From Echinicola soli (GTDB taxonomy: Bacteria > Bacteroidota > Bacteroidia > Cytophagales > Cyclobacteriaceae): a stretch of DNA of 64,000 nt. The stretch is from NCBI RefSeq assembly GCF_006575665.1, contig NZ_CP041253.1, positions 5,335,501 through 5,399,500 on the forward strand, written 5' to 3'. Below, in pieces: positions 29,349 to 38,921 of this stretch (positions are counted from its first letter, which is position 1; every line of letters begins with the position of its first letter). The notes beneath the pieces were generated by a model. That model was not told where the DNA came from. It worked only from the letters and a program-made list of their open reading frames with translations, and ran no database searches. The translations under genes and the position numbers were made by a program.

Positions 29349-30356
29349 ATGAAAAAAACAAGCATCACAGACATTGCAAAAGCAACCGACCTTTCCATCA
29401 CAACGGTATCTAGGGTATTGAACGGAAAGGCAAAAGCATATCGTATTGGTGAAAAATCACAAAAGCTGGTGTTAGAAGCAGCAAAAAAACTCAATTACAG
29501 TCCCAATCATGCAGCTGCTAATTTGCGATCAGGCAAGAGCCATACCATTGCGCTGCTTATTCCCACACTGGCCAACCCCTTTTTTGCCAGCCTGGCAAGC
29601 AAAATCAACAATGATATCAGAAAAGAAGGCTATACCACTATTTTAAGTGAAAGCGGAGAGAACTTGGAACGTGAAAAAGAAATCCTCAAGAACCTCCTCT
29701 CAAGAAATATCGAAGGCTTGATCATGGTCCCCTGTGGACAGGAGTTTGAGCATATCATAGCATTGAAAAACAAAGACTTGCCTATTGTTTGTATGGACAG
29801 GTACATCGATGAGCTGGATTTGCCCTACGTATCCACCGACAATTATTACGGAGCCTATGAAGCCACCAATTTACTGATAAATTCCGGACACAAGAACATC
29901 CTTGGAATCCAGGGTGAGCTGTATTCGGTACCTAACCAGCAAAGGGCCCAAGGATTTGCCGCTGCACTAAAAGATGCCGGTATTGACGAGATAAATTTAA
30001 AGGGCGATAGTTTTAGCGTTCAGAACGGCTATCTGGAGACAAAATTGGCCCTTCAAAATACAAGTACTCCTTCGGCGATCTTTGCATTTAGCAATACTAT
30101 TGCTCTTGGCTGCTTAAAAGCCCTTAAAGAAGATAACCTAAAAATCCCAGAGGATGTGTCGCTTATATCCTTTGATGATCACCCTTTTTTAGATTTTCTG
30201 GCCACACCAATAACCAGCGTAGCCCAGCCGGAGAGCGATATCGCAAGGTTGTCCACTCGTTTCCTTTTTGCCCTGATCAACAAAACCCCACTTGAATCGC
30301 AGAAAATGCTGCTCAAGCCCCAAATAAAAATCAGAGAGTCTATTAAAAAATTATAA
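29349..30356 (+). CDS. LacI-family transcriptional regulator
   Basis: 335 residues. The N-terminal helix-turn-helix reads ITDIAKATDLSITTVSRVLNGKAKAYRIGE (split around 6-35), with the hinge helix SPNHAAANLRSGKS (51-64). The effector domain opens with IALLIPTLANPFFASLA and includes ISFDDHPFLDFLATPITSVAQP. It is a cytoplasmic sugar-responsive repressor, divergently oriented from the nucleoside hydrolase-ribokinase-transporter genes. The intervening palindrome is a good operator. It probably responds to ribose, a nucleoside or a glycan breakdown product. Confidence 0.93.
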   Translation: MKKTSITDIAKATDLSITTVSRVLNGKAKAYRIGEKSQKLVLEAAKKLNYSPNHAAANLRSGKSHTIALLIPTLANPFFASLASKINNDIRKEGYTTILSESGENLEREKEILKNLLSRNIEGLIMVPCGQEFEHIIALKNKDLPIVCMDRYIDELDLPYVSTDNYYGAYEATNLLINSGHKNILGIQGELYSVPNQQRAQGFAAALKDAGIDEINLKGDSFSVQNGYLETKLALQNTSTPSAIFAFSNTIALGCLKALKEDNLKIPEDVSLISFDDHPFLDFLATPITSVAQPESDIARLSTRFLFALINKTPLESQKMLLKPQIKIRESIKKL

Positions 30357-30906
30357 CCATTATTTCATAAAATACTCAGAACCTAAAGATCAGGCCAAAA
30401 AAGACAAAATGGTTTTATAGAGCTCAGAGGTTACCTACATATAATTTCGATTGATCCGTCTTAACGTCCCCAACTATCCTCTTTTTGAGGTCATTGGACA
30501 CCGTTGGCTCTACCTATGGGCTGCTTAGTCAGTAGCTGAATTTTAAAGCATTAGCCTATCTACGCCGCCGCGCACAAGTGTTGCAACCTGAAATTGCTTC
30601 AACATCAGCTGCTATGCGTTAGTTTTTAGCTCTACCTGACATTCTTCAGCCTGTCCTCCCGAAATCCCTTGGGACAGGCTGAAGAATTTCGGGAGGACAG
30701 GCTATTACGATTCCTAATACATCATCCCCGGGCTCAAGTCCTGTTCCACACGCTCCTTTCTCTTCCAGGAGTAGATCACTCTTATCCAATACTTTACCTG
30801 ATAAATCATGGTGTGCACCCCATTAAACAACATGGATCACTGGCCCATATTGAGGTTTGAACAGTTATTAATTAAAATCACCAATAAGCTATTAACAACT
30901 TCTATC
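30357..30906. other. 550-bp intergenic stretch with nested inverted repeats
   Basis: No credible gene is present; a 63-codon plus-strand reading frame at 30669-30860 has no family-like sequence. The only structure I see is the overlapping inverted repeats at 30641-30702. The first 250 bp after the LacI gene look like unconstrained or decayed sequence. Confidence 0.6.
30641..30702. repeat. Overlapping inverted repeats forming two alternative hairpins
   Basis: Arm A (30641-30656) pairs perfectly over 16 bp with 30672-30687. Arm B (30649-30665) pairs perfectly over 17 bp with 30686-30702. The left arms overlap by 8 bases, so the two hairpins exclude each other. GGACAGGCT also occurs twice directly (30672-30680, 30695-30703). 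It resembles a REP-type palindromic element or a decayed insertion end more than a normal terminator. Confidence 0.6.
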
Positions 30907-32685
30907 ATGATATCCATGCAACCTAACTTATGTCACCTATTACTGTCCCTTGTACTCTTGTCCGTCTCCTGTTCCAAACCAAAGGAAGTTGCATCCCTGA
31001 CTGCAAAGGCGTTGATCTCGGAAAAAGTCACTGAGCTATATGCTACCGGAACGGCCGAAACCCACAACGAACTAACCTATGAGGGGGCGATGGACATGTT
31101 TACAGTTTCCGAAAAGAAAATTCTCGCGACCAGGCACTGGTCCTTTGAGGTCAATGTACCGGTAACCGTTTCGGTCATGAGGAGCAAAAAACAAAGACAC
31201 CTCCCCTTTTGGCTGGAAGAAAATGGATTTGAAAAAACCTCCATGGAGGTGAGTAACGAAATGACCGATTATGAGGTGTGGCAAAAGCAATTTGACCGTG
31301 GATCTGTCGGGCTGGGCATCAATGGCCTGGAAAATTACAAGTACCATTATTTTGTTTGTGTCACCCCTCAATTCCCGAACGAAACATTACAGATCAGCAA
31401 TATATATCCAGAAAACCAGTTCATTGGCACCATGGACAATGGAGCCTTTACCTATCATGACTGGGATGAACTGGTGCTCTTTGATGTCCCTGAAAAACTA
31501 AAAGGCCAGCAGCTACTGACCACCGTCCGGGGCCGTGGTACTGAATCCCATCTCGTCGATGCTTTCCGTATCACTAAATTCCCCTCTTCACAAAAAGCAG
31601 ATCAGGTCATGTTGACCTGGAGTGATGACCCTGCCACCTCAGTGGACATCCAGTGGAGAACGGCCACCTCCGTGCAACAGGGTAGCGTGTTCTATCGACC
31701 AATTGGTAGTCCGGACTCCCTAAAGGTACCTGCTCAGAAATCACAAATGGAGGACCTTAGATTGGCCAACGACCGCCATACCCATCGCTTTACGGCAAAG
31801 ATCAGGGACCTGAACCCTGGAACAACCTATGAATACAAGCTGAACACCCAAGCGCAATGGCCGGAAGAACAGCATTTCGGCACCCCTTCGGACGACGATA
31901 GCTTTTCTTTCATTTGGTATGGGGATGCCCACTATTCGCCAGACTGGGGCACTATTGCCAACCAGGCCTTTCGCAGCCATCCCGATGCCGCATTCCATGC
32001 AGTGGCAGGTGACCTGGTAAGCGACGGACTGCACAGGGACCAATGGGATGAGCTCTTTGCCTACTCCGAAAGGATTATTTCCCAAAAACCTTTTATGAAT
32101 GTCCTTGGAAACCATGACAACCGTATGGGCCTGGGAGCACACATGTACCGGGACCTTTTCAGCTATCCTGACAATGGCCCCAGTAACATCCCGCAAGAAC
32201 ATACCTATTCCTTCGATTATAAGAATGCTCTATTCCTGATGATCGATGCTACGTCCAGGGATGAACTGCAGACCGAATGGATCGAACAACAACTCAAATC
32301 ATCAAATGCTACCTGGAAGTTTGCCATGTTCCATTTCCCTCCCTACAATTGGGAAGAACCGTATACCAATATCCAAAAGGAGTGGATTCCTCTGTTTGAC
32401 AAATACCATGTGGACATGGTATTTTCCGGTCACATCCATTATTACATGCGTTCAAATCCCATGTACGACGGAAAAGTTGTGGACCACCATAGCCAAGGCA
32501 CTTCTTATATTATTTCCATTGGCATCCCCAGCGGCCCCAAGGAAATCGGAGAAGAAGATTACGCGGCGACCAGAAAATCGGAAGGCCAATTTTACCAGGT
32601 CATAAAAATCGATGGCAAGACCCTGACCTATTCTGCCATTGACGCTGAGGAAAATGTGATCGATGAAGTTACCCTATCGAAATAA
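30907..32685 (+). CDS. Purple-acid-phosphatase-like metallophosphoesterase lipoprotein
   Basis: About 592 residues from the ATG at 30907. A reading frame open from 30808 adds residues with no signal character, whereas 30907 (or the ATG at 30916) directly precedes the lipoprotein leader LSVSC. The first half has a beta-sandwich with an Fn3/purple-acid-phosphatase N-domain (VMLTWSDDPATSVDIQWRT, GTTYEYKL). The catalytic half carries all calcineurin-type metal motifs: GDAH (~337), AGDLVSDG (~361), GNHDN (~400) and SGHIHYY (~507). It hydrolyses phosphomonoesters or diesters outside the cytoplasmic membrane. It converges on the SusCD-EEP operon, suggesting a shared phosphoester-scavenging theme. 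Confidence 0.88.
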   Translation: MISMQPNLCHLLLSLVLLSVSCSKPKEVASLTAKALISEKVTELYATGTAETHNELTYEGAMDMFTVSEKKILATRHWSFEVNVPVTVSVMRSKKQRHLPFWLEENGFEKTSMEVSNEMTDYEVWQKQFDRGSVGLGINGLENYKYHYFVCVTPQFPNETLQISNIYPENQFIGTMDNGAFTYHDWDELVLFDVPEKLKGQQLLTTVRGRGTESHLVDAFRITKFPSSQKADQVMLTWSDDPATSVDIQWRTATSVQQGSVFYRPIGSPDSLKVPAQKSQMEDLRLANDRHTHRFTAKIRDLNPGTTYEYKLNTQAQWPEEQHFGTPSDDDSFSFIWYGDAHYSPDWGTIANQAFRSHPDAAFHAVAGDLVSDGLHRDQWDELFAYSERIISQKPFMNVLGNHDNRMGLGAHMYRDLFSYPDNGPSNIPQEHTYSFDYKNALFLMIDATSRDELQTEWIEQQLKSSNATWKFAMFHFPPYNWEEPYTNIQKEWIPLFDKYHVDMVFSGHIHYYMRSNPMYDGKVVDHHSQGTSYIISIGIPSGPKEIGEEDYAATRKSEGQFYQVIKIDGKTLTYSAIDAEENVIDEVTLSK

Positions 32686-32730
32686 CGGTGCAGAAAGTCT
32701 ATCTTTCTTCAATTCAGTAAAAGCATAAAA

Positions 32731-32757
32731 AAAGACCACCTCTATCAGGTAGTCTTT
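32731..32757 (-). terminator. Terminator shared by convergent units, T-run on minus strand
   Basis: Eleven-base arms 32731-32741 and 32747-32757 with a 5-base loop. On the minus strand the one non-Watson-Crick pair is a G-U wobble and the stem is followed by TTTTTTT. It ends the sigma-FecR-SusC-SusD-EEP operon and may also slow the convergent phosphatase transcript. Confidence 0.75.
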
Positions 32758-32856
32758 CCCTTAATGGTCACAGTGCACCAGCTTTCTTTGCCCTATCCAC
32801 TGACTAAGAAGGATGGAAATAACACCTCCAGTTATGGAGCAGAAACCGTTTAGTCC

Positions 32857-33690
32857 TTATTCTTTCAATACCAAAGTAGCCTTAACCGGTAAATGGTCCG
32901 ATGCATAGGGCTCCTGGATGACCTGATGGAGGCCCACATTAAAATCGTCCTTACCCTTATACATGATAAAGTCAATGACCTTTCTTGGATTATCGGCAGG
33001 AGACGTAGGGGCACAATCATTTCTGCAGGTTCGGGAAAAATACCCGTCCAAGTGTAGAATTGGGCCACTGTTCGGCACAGAATTAAAATCCCCCACCATA
33101 ATGGCTGGCAATGTTTTATCCTGGAAATAACTGATGATTTTCTTTGCCTGGGAAAGCGCATTGGAAGCGCTGGTATAGTCCAGATGAGTATTGGCAAACC
33201 TAATTTTGGTGTCCTCATCCAAGGTAACGGTGGCCACCGACAGGGTGCGTTGTTCTGTTCCCTCTTCTGCAGGCAGCAGCAAGGTAGTGGTATCGGACAA
33301 GGGATATTTGGAAAGGATGGCCGTACCATACTCCCCTCCCTGGTAATCAATGCCCTTGGAGAAATAGTAATAATCCATTCCGGTCATTTCTGCCAGTTCC
33401 TTGGCCATATGAAGGGACTTTCCCGATCGCTCGGTGTAGACATCCACTTCCTGAAGGCCCACGATCTCCGCTCCACTGTCCCGAATGACCCTGGCCACTG
33501 ACTCCAGGTCGATCACCCCAGGCCGGGAAGGGGGATTGCAATGGTGGATATTATAGCAAAGTATCTCAATGGAACGACCTTGGCCGGCTGGTTTTTCCGT
33601 CACGGGATCAGGGGCCGGGGAAAATGTTTCGGTGGAAGCACATGCGGAAAATCCGATCAGGGCTATCCAACAGAAATAAAGTGTTTTCAT
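32857..33690 (-). CDS. Endonuclease/exonuclease/phosphatase (EEP) family lipoprotein
   Basis: 277 residues. The lipoprotein leader has lipobox FSAC (Cys17). EEP-superfamily catalytic motifs are complete: YNIHH (Asn47), GLQEVD (Glu81), ANTHLDY, MVGDFNS (Asp and Asn) and the closing ASDHLPV (His). This fold includes DNase I, sphingomyelinases, inositol-phosphate phosphatases and carbohydrate-bound phosphodiesterases. The protein is exported and encoded 58 bp after SusD, with a hairpin between them. It is therefore likely the surface or periplasmic hydrolase of this SusCD system, cleaving a phosphodiester in the imported nutrient. Nucleic acid, phospholipid headgroup or phosphoglycan are open alternatives. 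Confidence 0.88.
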   Translation of the reverse strand: MKTLYFCWIALIGFSACASTETFSPAPDPVTEKPAGQGRSIEILCYNIHHCNPPSRPGVIDLESVARVIRDSGAEIVGLQEVDVYTERSGKSLHMAKELAEMTGMDYYYFSKGIDYQGGEYGTAILSKYPLSDTTTLLLPAEEGTEQRTLSVATVTLDEDTKIRFANTHLDYTSASNALSQAKKIISYFQDKTLPAIMVGDFNSVPNSGPILHLDGYFSRTCRNDCAPTSPADNPRKVIDFIMYKGKDDFNVGLHQVIQEPYASDHLPVKATLVLKE

Positions 33691-33711
33691 GGTTAAACGG
33701 GGTTAGATAAA

Positions 33712-33742
33712 GCGTCCGGCCATGATGACCACGGCCGGACGC
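33712..33742 (-). terminator. Hairpin between susD and the EEP gene
   Basis: Perfect 10-bp GC-rich arms (33712-33721, 33733-33742; GCGTCCGGCC/GGCCGGACGC) around an 11-base loop, followed on the minus strand by TTTATCT. It lies 6 bp after the SusD stop and probably acts as an attenuator or 3'-end stabiliser that lowers EEP expression relative to SusCD. Confidence 0.6.
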
Positions 33743-33748
33743 AGGCTA

Positions 33749-35389
33749 TTACCAATTGGGATTTTGATCCAGGTTAGGGTTGAGATCACGCTGCTTCAAG
33801 GGCACGGGCCAGAGATAGTGCTTATCCTGCTGGAAGGTATTACCGGTCAGAAAGACAATATAGCCTTCCTCATCGGCAGGAACGCTCTCCACATCCTGTT
33901 GCCGGAGGATAAACTCCTTTTTCATGCCCTTGACATCCTGTGCCAGCAGGTCACCTCTTTTCCATCGTAGGATATCGAAATACCGCTGGCCTTCCAGCAC
34001 CAGTTCCACTCTTCGCTCCCTGCGTATTTCTTCCCTGAGGTCCATGCCCCAGGCACTTAGTTCATTGATGTCCATGGGATGCATGCCCACACGCTCTCGC
34101 AGCAGGTTAATGGTCATATCAAGGTCTGCCTGCGTAAGCGTACCCTGTTCAAGCCTCGCCTCGGCATAGTTGAGCAGGACTTCAGCATAACGCATGATAA
34201 TGATGTCGTTTTCATCCCGGTTATAGGTAGGCACGGCATCCAGGTCACAGTACTTGGAGAAATAATACCCGGTAGCCGTTACGGATCCCTGCCGGTTTTG
34301 GTTAAATTTCGGAGCGGTATAGGTAGAATTGTCCGTATTGGCTTCATTTCCATCTTCACGGCCTCCCCATGGGCTGCCGGGACTGAGAATGGTCATTTTC
34401 ATCCTGGGATCCCTGTCCTCGAAAAGGGCCGCGTAAGAAGATTCATCGTAAAGCGGCGAATCGTCAATCGGCCGTCCATCTGCACAGAGGTAGGCATCCA
34501 CCAGGGACTTGGTAGGATTCCAACGTGCAGATTGGTCAGGCACCTGAATTTCACGGCTCAGGTTGTGCATGCTCACGTCGGTGGTATGGATCCGGGACAG
34601 CATGGTCTCTTTGTTCCCAGGATTTTTAGAGGCATCCGCTTCTGAGGTAAACAGCTCGTAATAATCCGGATATAGGGCATAGTGACCGAGATCCATGACC
34701 AATTTGGCTGCCTGTTCAGCCACCTCATATTGCCCGTAAAAGAGTGCAACTCGGGATTTCCATCCCAAGGCCGCCCCCTTGGTAATCCTACCAAAATCTG
34801 AATTGGGGTAGGAAACGGGAAGGTCATCTGCCAACGCGGTCAATTCATCCAGTATCCATGCCACAATTTCATCCCTGTCATCCCTGGGACCATAGAGCTC
34901 AGGATCCCCCACATTAAGTGCCTTGGTTACGTGCGGGACATCGCCGTACAAAAAAGTCAGGTAACTGTACAGGTAAGCGCGGACAAACCGTACTTCTGCA
35001 GCATACCTGCTTTTTAGTGCCTCATCAGACATCTCGGCCTTTTGGTAATTTTCCAAAAAGTGGTTGCACCGCCGGATGCCCTCGTAGGCATTGACCCACT
35101 CGGTATTGAGTGTCCCCAGATCATTATTGTAATTTCCACTGGAAATAAGCCGGTAGGACGTAGAGGTCGGCCAGACGGTATTGTCGCCGAGGTTTTCCAT
35201 ATCCACGGTATTTTTGGCCTTCAGGTAGGCATAAGCCCCGTTTACGGCCAACAGCAATTGCTCGGAGTTCTGCCAGAAGTTCACATCAGAAATGGCATCC
35301 AGCGGCTCCCTGTCCAAAAATGCATCATTACAGCTCGGCAGGAAAAGCACCAAGGATAGCAGCGAGAAGATATATCGTAAGTTTTTCAT
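33749..35389 (-). CDS. SusD/RagB-family lipoprotein (second pair)
   Basis: About 546 residues. The start at 35389 is preferred because it gives a compact lipoprotein leader MKNLRYIFSLL...LPSC; the reading frame extends 8 codons upstream to 35413. The SusD domain includes FLDREPLDAISDVNFWQNSEQL and a helical region AEVRFVRAYLYSYLTFLYGDVP. The C-terminal part has LNYAEARLEQG and ends LNPNLDQNPNW. It is the surface-exposed substrate-binding partner of the SusC gene that ends 23 bp upstream. The ligand is unknown. Confidence 0.95.
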   Translation of the reverse strand: MKNLRYIFSLLSLVLFLPSCNDAFLDREPLDAISDVNFWQNSEQLLLAVNGAYAYLKAKNTVDMENLGDNTVWPTSTSYRLISSGNYNNDLGTLNTEWVNAYEGIRRCNHFLENYQKAEMSDEALKSRYAAEVRFVRAYLYSYLTFLYGDVPHVTKALNVGDPELYGPRDDRDEIVAWILDELTALADDLPVSYPNSDFGRITKGAALGWKSRVALFYGQYEVAEQAAKLVMDLGHYALYPDYYELFTSEADASKNPGNKETMLSRIHTTDVSMHNLSREIQVPDQSARWNPTKSLVDAYLCADGRPIDDSPLYDESSYAALFEDRDPRMKMTILSPGSPWGGREDGNEANTDNSTYTAPKFNQNRQGSVTATGYYFSKYCDLDAVPTYNRDENDIIIMRYAEVLLNYAEARLEQGTLTQADLDMTINLLRERVGMHPMDINELSAWGMDLREEIRRERRVELVLEGQRYFDILRWKRGDLLAQDVKGMKKEFILRQQDVESVPADEEGYIVFLTGNTFQQDKHYLWPVPLKQRDLNPNLDQNPNW

Positions 35390-35412
35390 TTTCGTTAGCA
35401 TCATGTTGAACA

Positions 35413-38400
35413 TTATTTAAGCCCGATATTTACACCAAACACAAAGGTTTTTACCTGCGGGTAATACCCTCCGGCCGAAAGGGGCGACTCCGGATCGTAG
35501 GCATAATAAAAGTCGGTCTTGGTCAAGAGATTGTCTCCGGAAAAGTACACGCGGAGCTTGTTTACCCTGATCTTTTCGAGCAATCGGGCAGGCAGGGTAT
35601 AGCCGATCTGAAGGTTTTTTAACCTGACATAGGATGCATCCTCCAGCCAATAAGAAGACACCCGGGTGTTATAGGTCTCTCCAAAGATCAACCTTGGATA
35701 GGAAGCATCGATATTTTCCGGTGTCCAACGGTCCAAGTGGATTTCCTGGGGATACATGGAGTAACTCTTAAAAGCATGACGGGCATTGTCATAGAGATAG
35801 CCCACAGCCTTGCCCACTCCCTGGACAAAGACAGAGAGATCAAAACCCTTCCAGGCCATGTTGGCACGGATGGAATAGGTATACCGTGGAAAGGGATTGC
35901 CCAGCACCTTTCGGTCATCTTCCATGGTTACCTTACCATCTCCGTTAATGTCCTCATAGACCAGGTCTCCGGGTGCAAACTTGCTCCGCTCGCTATCAAA
36001 TACGGGAATGGTCGGCACCAATTCGCCCTCCACCATTTCAAAATCACTTTCTTGGGCCAGTCGTGTGGCCACTAATCCATAATAGGATCCACTGGGGTAG
36101 CCTACCAGGTTTACATTGGTTCCATAGGCCGGTGGGGTATCCCCCATGTCGAGCACTTTGTTCTTCACATCGGAAATCTGGAAGGTAAGGCCATAGTTAA
36201 AATCCTTGATCTGGTCTTTCCAGTTCAGGCTGGCCTCCCAACCCTTATTTTCAATGGACCCTGCATTGACATCACTGGGTGAGATACCGAGCACATCGGG
36301 CTGGGGTACTTGCAGCAGGATGTTCTTGGTCTGTTTGTTAAACCAGTCCCCTACAAAAGACAGCCGGCCCTCAAAAAAGTATAGGTCTAGGCCTATGTTG
36401 AGCATTTGGACGGTTTCCCAGGAAAGGTTGGTCCCTGCCGAAACGGTCTGGGCAAAACCATTGGTCCGCTGGTTGCCAATGGGCATGGACCCTACATCGG
36501 TCAGCACGGGAAGGTAAGCATAGTATTCGGCATAACCAGTCATATTGCTCAGGTATTGGTTGCCCAATCCACCGTAGGATACCCTGGCCTTTCCATCATA
36601 GAGTACCTTTTTCAACCCGGAAAGGAATCCTTCATCGGTAAACCGCCAACCGGCAGAAAAGGAGGGGAAAAACTTGTACCGGTTTTCCTTCGACAGCCTG
36701 GAAGAACCATCATAACGTCCATTCAGCTCCAAAAGGTATTTCCCTTTGAAATCGTAGTTGAGCCTGGCGATGCCGGATCTCAGGGCCCATTGATAGCCGT
36801 CACCACTACTGTTCTGGATCGGATTGGTCCCCAGATCAAGTGCAGGAACGTCCTCGGTCAGGAAGTTCTTGCGGCTACCGGCAAAGGACTCATAGCGCTC
36901 CCACTCTTGCTGAAAGGCCATTAATCCCGTGAAGTGGTGGTCACCCCAGGACTTGTGGTAATCCATCTGCGCAAGAAGGTTTTGGTAGCGGTTGACATAA
37001 TCGCGAATGGACAGGGAATTTTCCTCCACATTGAACCACAGGACTTCCCCGGTATCCGGATGCCGGTGCTCCACTTTCCTGACTAAGGTCTCGCGTCTGG
37101 AATTGCTCATGACCAGGCCGTACTGGCCTTTTATGCTAAGGTTTTTTAGCAGGTCGATCTCTCCGGTAAAGTTACCGGTAAACTCCTGGGAGGAGAATAT
37201 ATTGCTTCCCCCGTCGGTGGCAATGGCCACGGGGTTATTGGCACCGCCACCGTATCCCCATTCGCCATTGGTATAGCGCACAGGAACCAATGGAGAGATG
37301 TTCATGGCTCCACGGATCACGCCGCCGGTGCCGGTCGTGGACCATTGGGGAGAATGGTAAATCCTGTCAATATAGCCTACATTGGCATTGATGTCCAGTT
37401 TATCCAGCAGGGTGGTGTTCAGTTTTAACCTCACATTGTCCCGCTGGGAGGCATAAGCGTCCCCTACGACCACACCTTCCTGGTCCAGGTGGCCGTAGGA
37501 CATCAGATAGCCCAGGTTTTCGCCGCCACCTGAAATCGACACGTTTGCCTGGTACTGCGGGGCTGAATTCTTATAAATCGCATCGATCCAATCCGTGTTG
37601 GCCGAAAAATTGGGATCACTGCCATCGATCACTTTCTGGATATCCTCTTCCGAGTAGGTTTCGGATTGCCCCACATTGCGCATGGCCTCGTTTTGCAGCT
37701 CCATGTATTGGACACTGCCCAGCATTTTTGGCATACGGAACGGCTTTTGGATACCGTAGTAGGAATTGATATTGATTTGTGGTGCTGATTTCAGCTGTCC
37801 AGACTTGGTAGTGATAAGGATGACGCCATTGGCGCCCCTGGAACCGTACACCGCAGCGGATGCGGCATCCTTCAGGACGGAGACCGATTCGATATCATCC
37901 GGGTTCAGGATGTTCATATTTCCCTCAATCCCATCGATAATCACCAAGGGATTGGAAGAATTGATACTGCTGATTCCCCTGATGCGCACTGAACCGTTAT
38001 CCTGGCCGGGCATGGCCGTATAATTGGTCACTACCAGTCCGGGCATCATCCCTTGGAGGAGATTAGAGGTATTGGTAGTGGGGCGGTTTTCCAAATCTTC
38101 GCTGGTCACCATTTCCACAGCTCCGGTCATGTTGACCTTCTTTTGCTCACCAAACCCGACAACTACCACTTCCTCCAGTGCTTTGGTATCTTCACCAAGG
38201 TAAATGTTCAGTTGCACATTGTTTTTCAATAACACCTCTTTGGACTTATATCCCAAAGAGCTCACCTTTAGTATTTGTCCTTCTTCGGCCTCAAGGGAAA
38301 AATGTCCATTGATGTCGGTCACGGTACCTTTGGAGGTCCCCTTGATCAAGACTGTCGCCCCCGGCAAGGTCTCGTTGGTTTTGCCGTCATAAACGGTTCC

Positions 38401-38802
38401 TTCGTATAGTTGGGACTGCTTCTCTTCCTTTCGGACGCCCAGACTTTCCTTGTCTTTGATGGCAATCATGCTATTGACCTGCATAAAGCCCAGATCGGTT
38501 TCCTGGGATATGACCTCAAGGATTTCCCGTAAAGTCGCCTCCCCAGAGGGCAGGGAAACCTCGATCTTTTTTGGATGAATATCCCCTTTATAGGTAAACA
38601 GAAAGTTGGTCTGGCTTTCTATAGCGGCAATGACCTGCTTCAGGTTGCTGTATTGGGACTGAACCGAAACCCTGGTAGCCCCAAGGTCCTGTCCCTTGAC
38701 CGAGCCCGCCATCAGGGATGTACAGAGCAGGCAGGAAATAAAAACGCTGTAAAATAGCCTCATAAGCCAATGTTTTACTTTTATTAGTAAAGGCAAATGC
38801 AT
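35413..38802 (-). CDS. SusC/RagA TonB-dependent transporter with STN signalling domain (second pair)
   Basis: About 1129 residues from the ATG at 38802; the frame is open to 38892, but the earlier residues do not look like a leader. The order is: signal peptide, STN domain (VSVQSQYSNLKQVIAAIE...FLFTYKGD...GFMQVNSMIAI), CarboxypepD_reg-like domain (YEGTVYDGKTNETLPGATV), plug (LEEVVVVGFGEQKKVNMTG), then a barrel ending VFGVNIGLK. The STN domain is the part that contacts FecR-type anti-sigma factors. It fits the sigma/FecR genes immediately upstream, so substrate binding should induce this operon. It imports the unknown SusD-bound nutrient. Confidence 0.95.
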   Translation of the reverse strand: MHLPLLIKVKHWLMRLFYSVFISCLLCTSLMAGSVKGQDLGATRVSVQSQYSNLKQVIAAIESQTNFLFTYKGDIHPKKIEVSLPSGEATLREILEVISQETDLGFMQVNSMIAIKDKESLGVRKEEKQSQLYEGTVYDGKTNETLPGATVLIKGTSKGTVTDINGHFSLEAEEGQILKVSSLGYKSKEVLLKNNVQLNIYLGEDTKALEEVVVVGFGEQKKVNMTGAVEMVTSEDLENRPTTNTSNLLQGMMPGLVVTNYTAMPGQDNGSVRIRGISSINSSNPLVIIDGIEGNMNILNPDDIESVSVLKDAASAAVYGSRGANGVILITTKSGQLKSAPQININSYYGIQKPFRMPKMLGSVQYMELQNEAMRNVGQSETYSEEDIQKVIDGSDPNFSANTDWIDAIYKNSAPQYQANVSISGGGENLGYLMSYGHLDQEGVVVGDAYASQRDNVRLKLNTTLLDKLDINANVGYIDRIYHSPQWSTTGTGGVIRGAMNISPLVPVRYTNGEWGYGGGANNPVAIATDGGSNIFSSQEFTGNFTGEIDLLKNLSIKGQYGLVMSNSRRETLVRKVEHRHPDTGEVLWFNVEENSLSIRDYVNRYQNLLAQMDYHKSWGDHHFTGLMAFQQEWERYESFAGSRKNFLTEDVPALDLGTNPIQNSSGDGYQWALRSGIARLNYDFKGKYLLELNGRYDGSSRLSKENRYKFFPSFSAGWRFTDEGFLSGLKKVLYDGKARVSYGGLGNQYLSNMTGYAEYYAYLPVLTDVGSMPIGNQRTNGFAQTVSAGTNLSWETVQMLNIGLDLYFFEGRLSFVGDWFNKQTKNILLQVPQPDVLGISPSDVNAGSIENKGWEASLNWKDQIKDFNYGLTFQISDVKNKVLDMGDTPPAYGTNVNLVGYPSGSYYGLVATRLAQESDFEMVEGELVPTIPVFDSERSKFAPGDLVYEDINGDGKVTMEDDRKVLGNPFPRYTYSIRANMAWKGFDLSVFVQGVGKAVGYLYDNARHAFKSYSMYPQEIHLDRWTPENIDASYPRLIFGETYNTRVSSYWLEDASYVRLKNLQIGYTLPARLLEKIRVNKLRVYFSGDNLLTKTDFYYAYDPESPLSAGGYYPQVKTFVFGVNIGLK

Positions 38803-38887
38803 AGTTTTGTGATGTTTAAGTGAAAATTTAGACAAAGGGGTAGCTGTCCGCCAAGCATGATGCCTGGCAGGGTATGCCCAAAACCTT

Positions 38888-38913
38888 GGCAAGAGTGCTC
38901 CACCACTCTTGCC
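38888..38913 (-). terminator. Hairpin between fecR-like gene and susC
   Basis: Ten-base arms 38888-38897 and 38904-38913 (GGCAAGAGTG/CACTCTTGCC) start 8 bases after the FecR stop. The minus-strand tail is AAGGTTTT, while the plus strand has a T8 run. It probably separates low-level regulatory transcription from the induced susCD-EEP transcript. Confidence 0.6.
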
Positions 38914-38921
38914 TGTTTTTT

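Noticed and set aside
30669..30860. Plus-strand 63-codon frame upstream of the phosphatase gene
   Set aside because: It starts inside the inverted-repeat element and shows no protein-like features.
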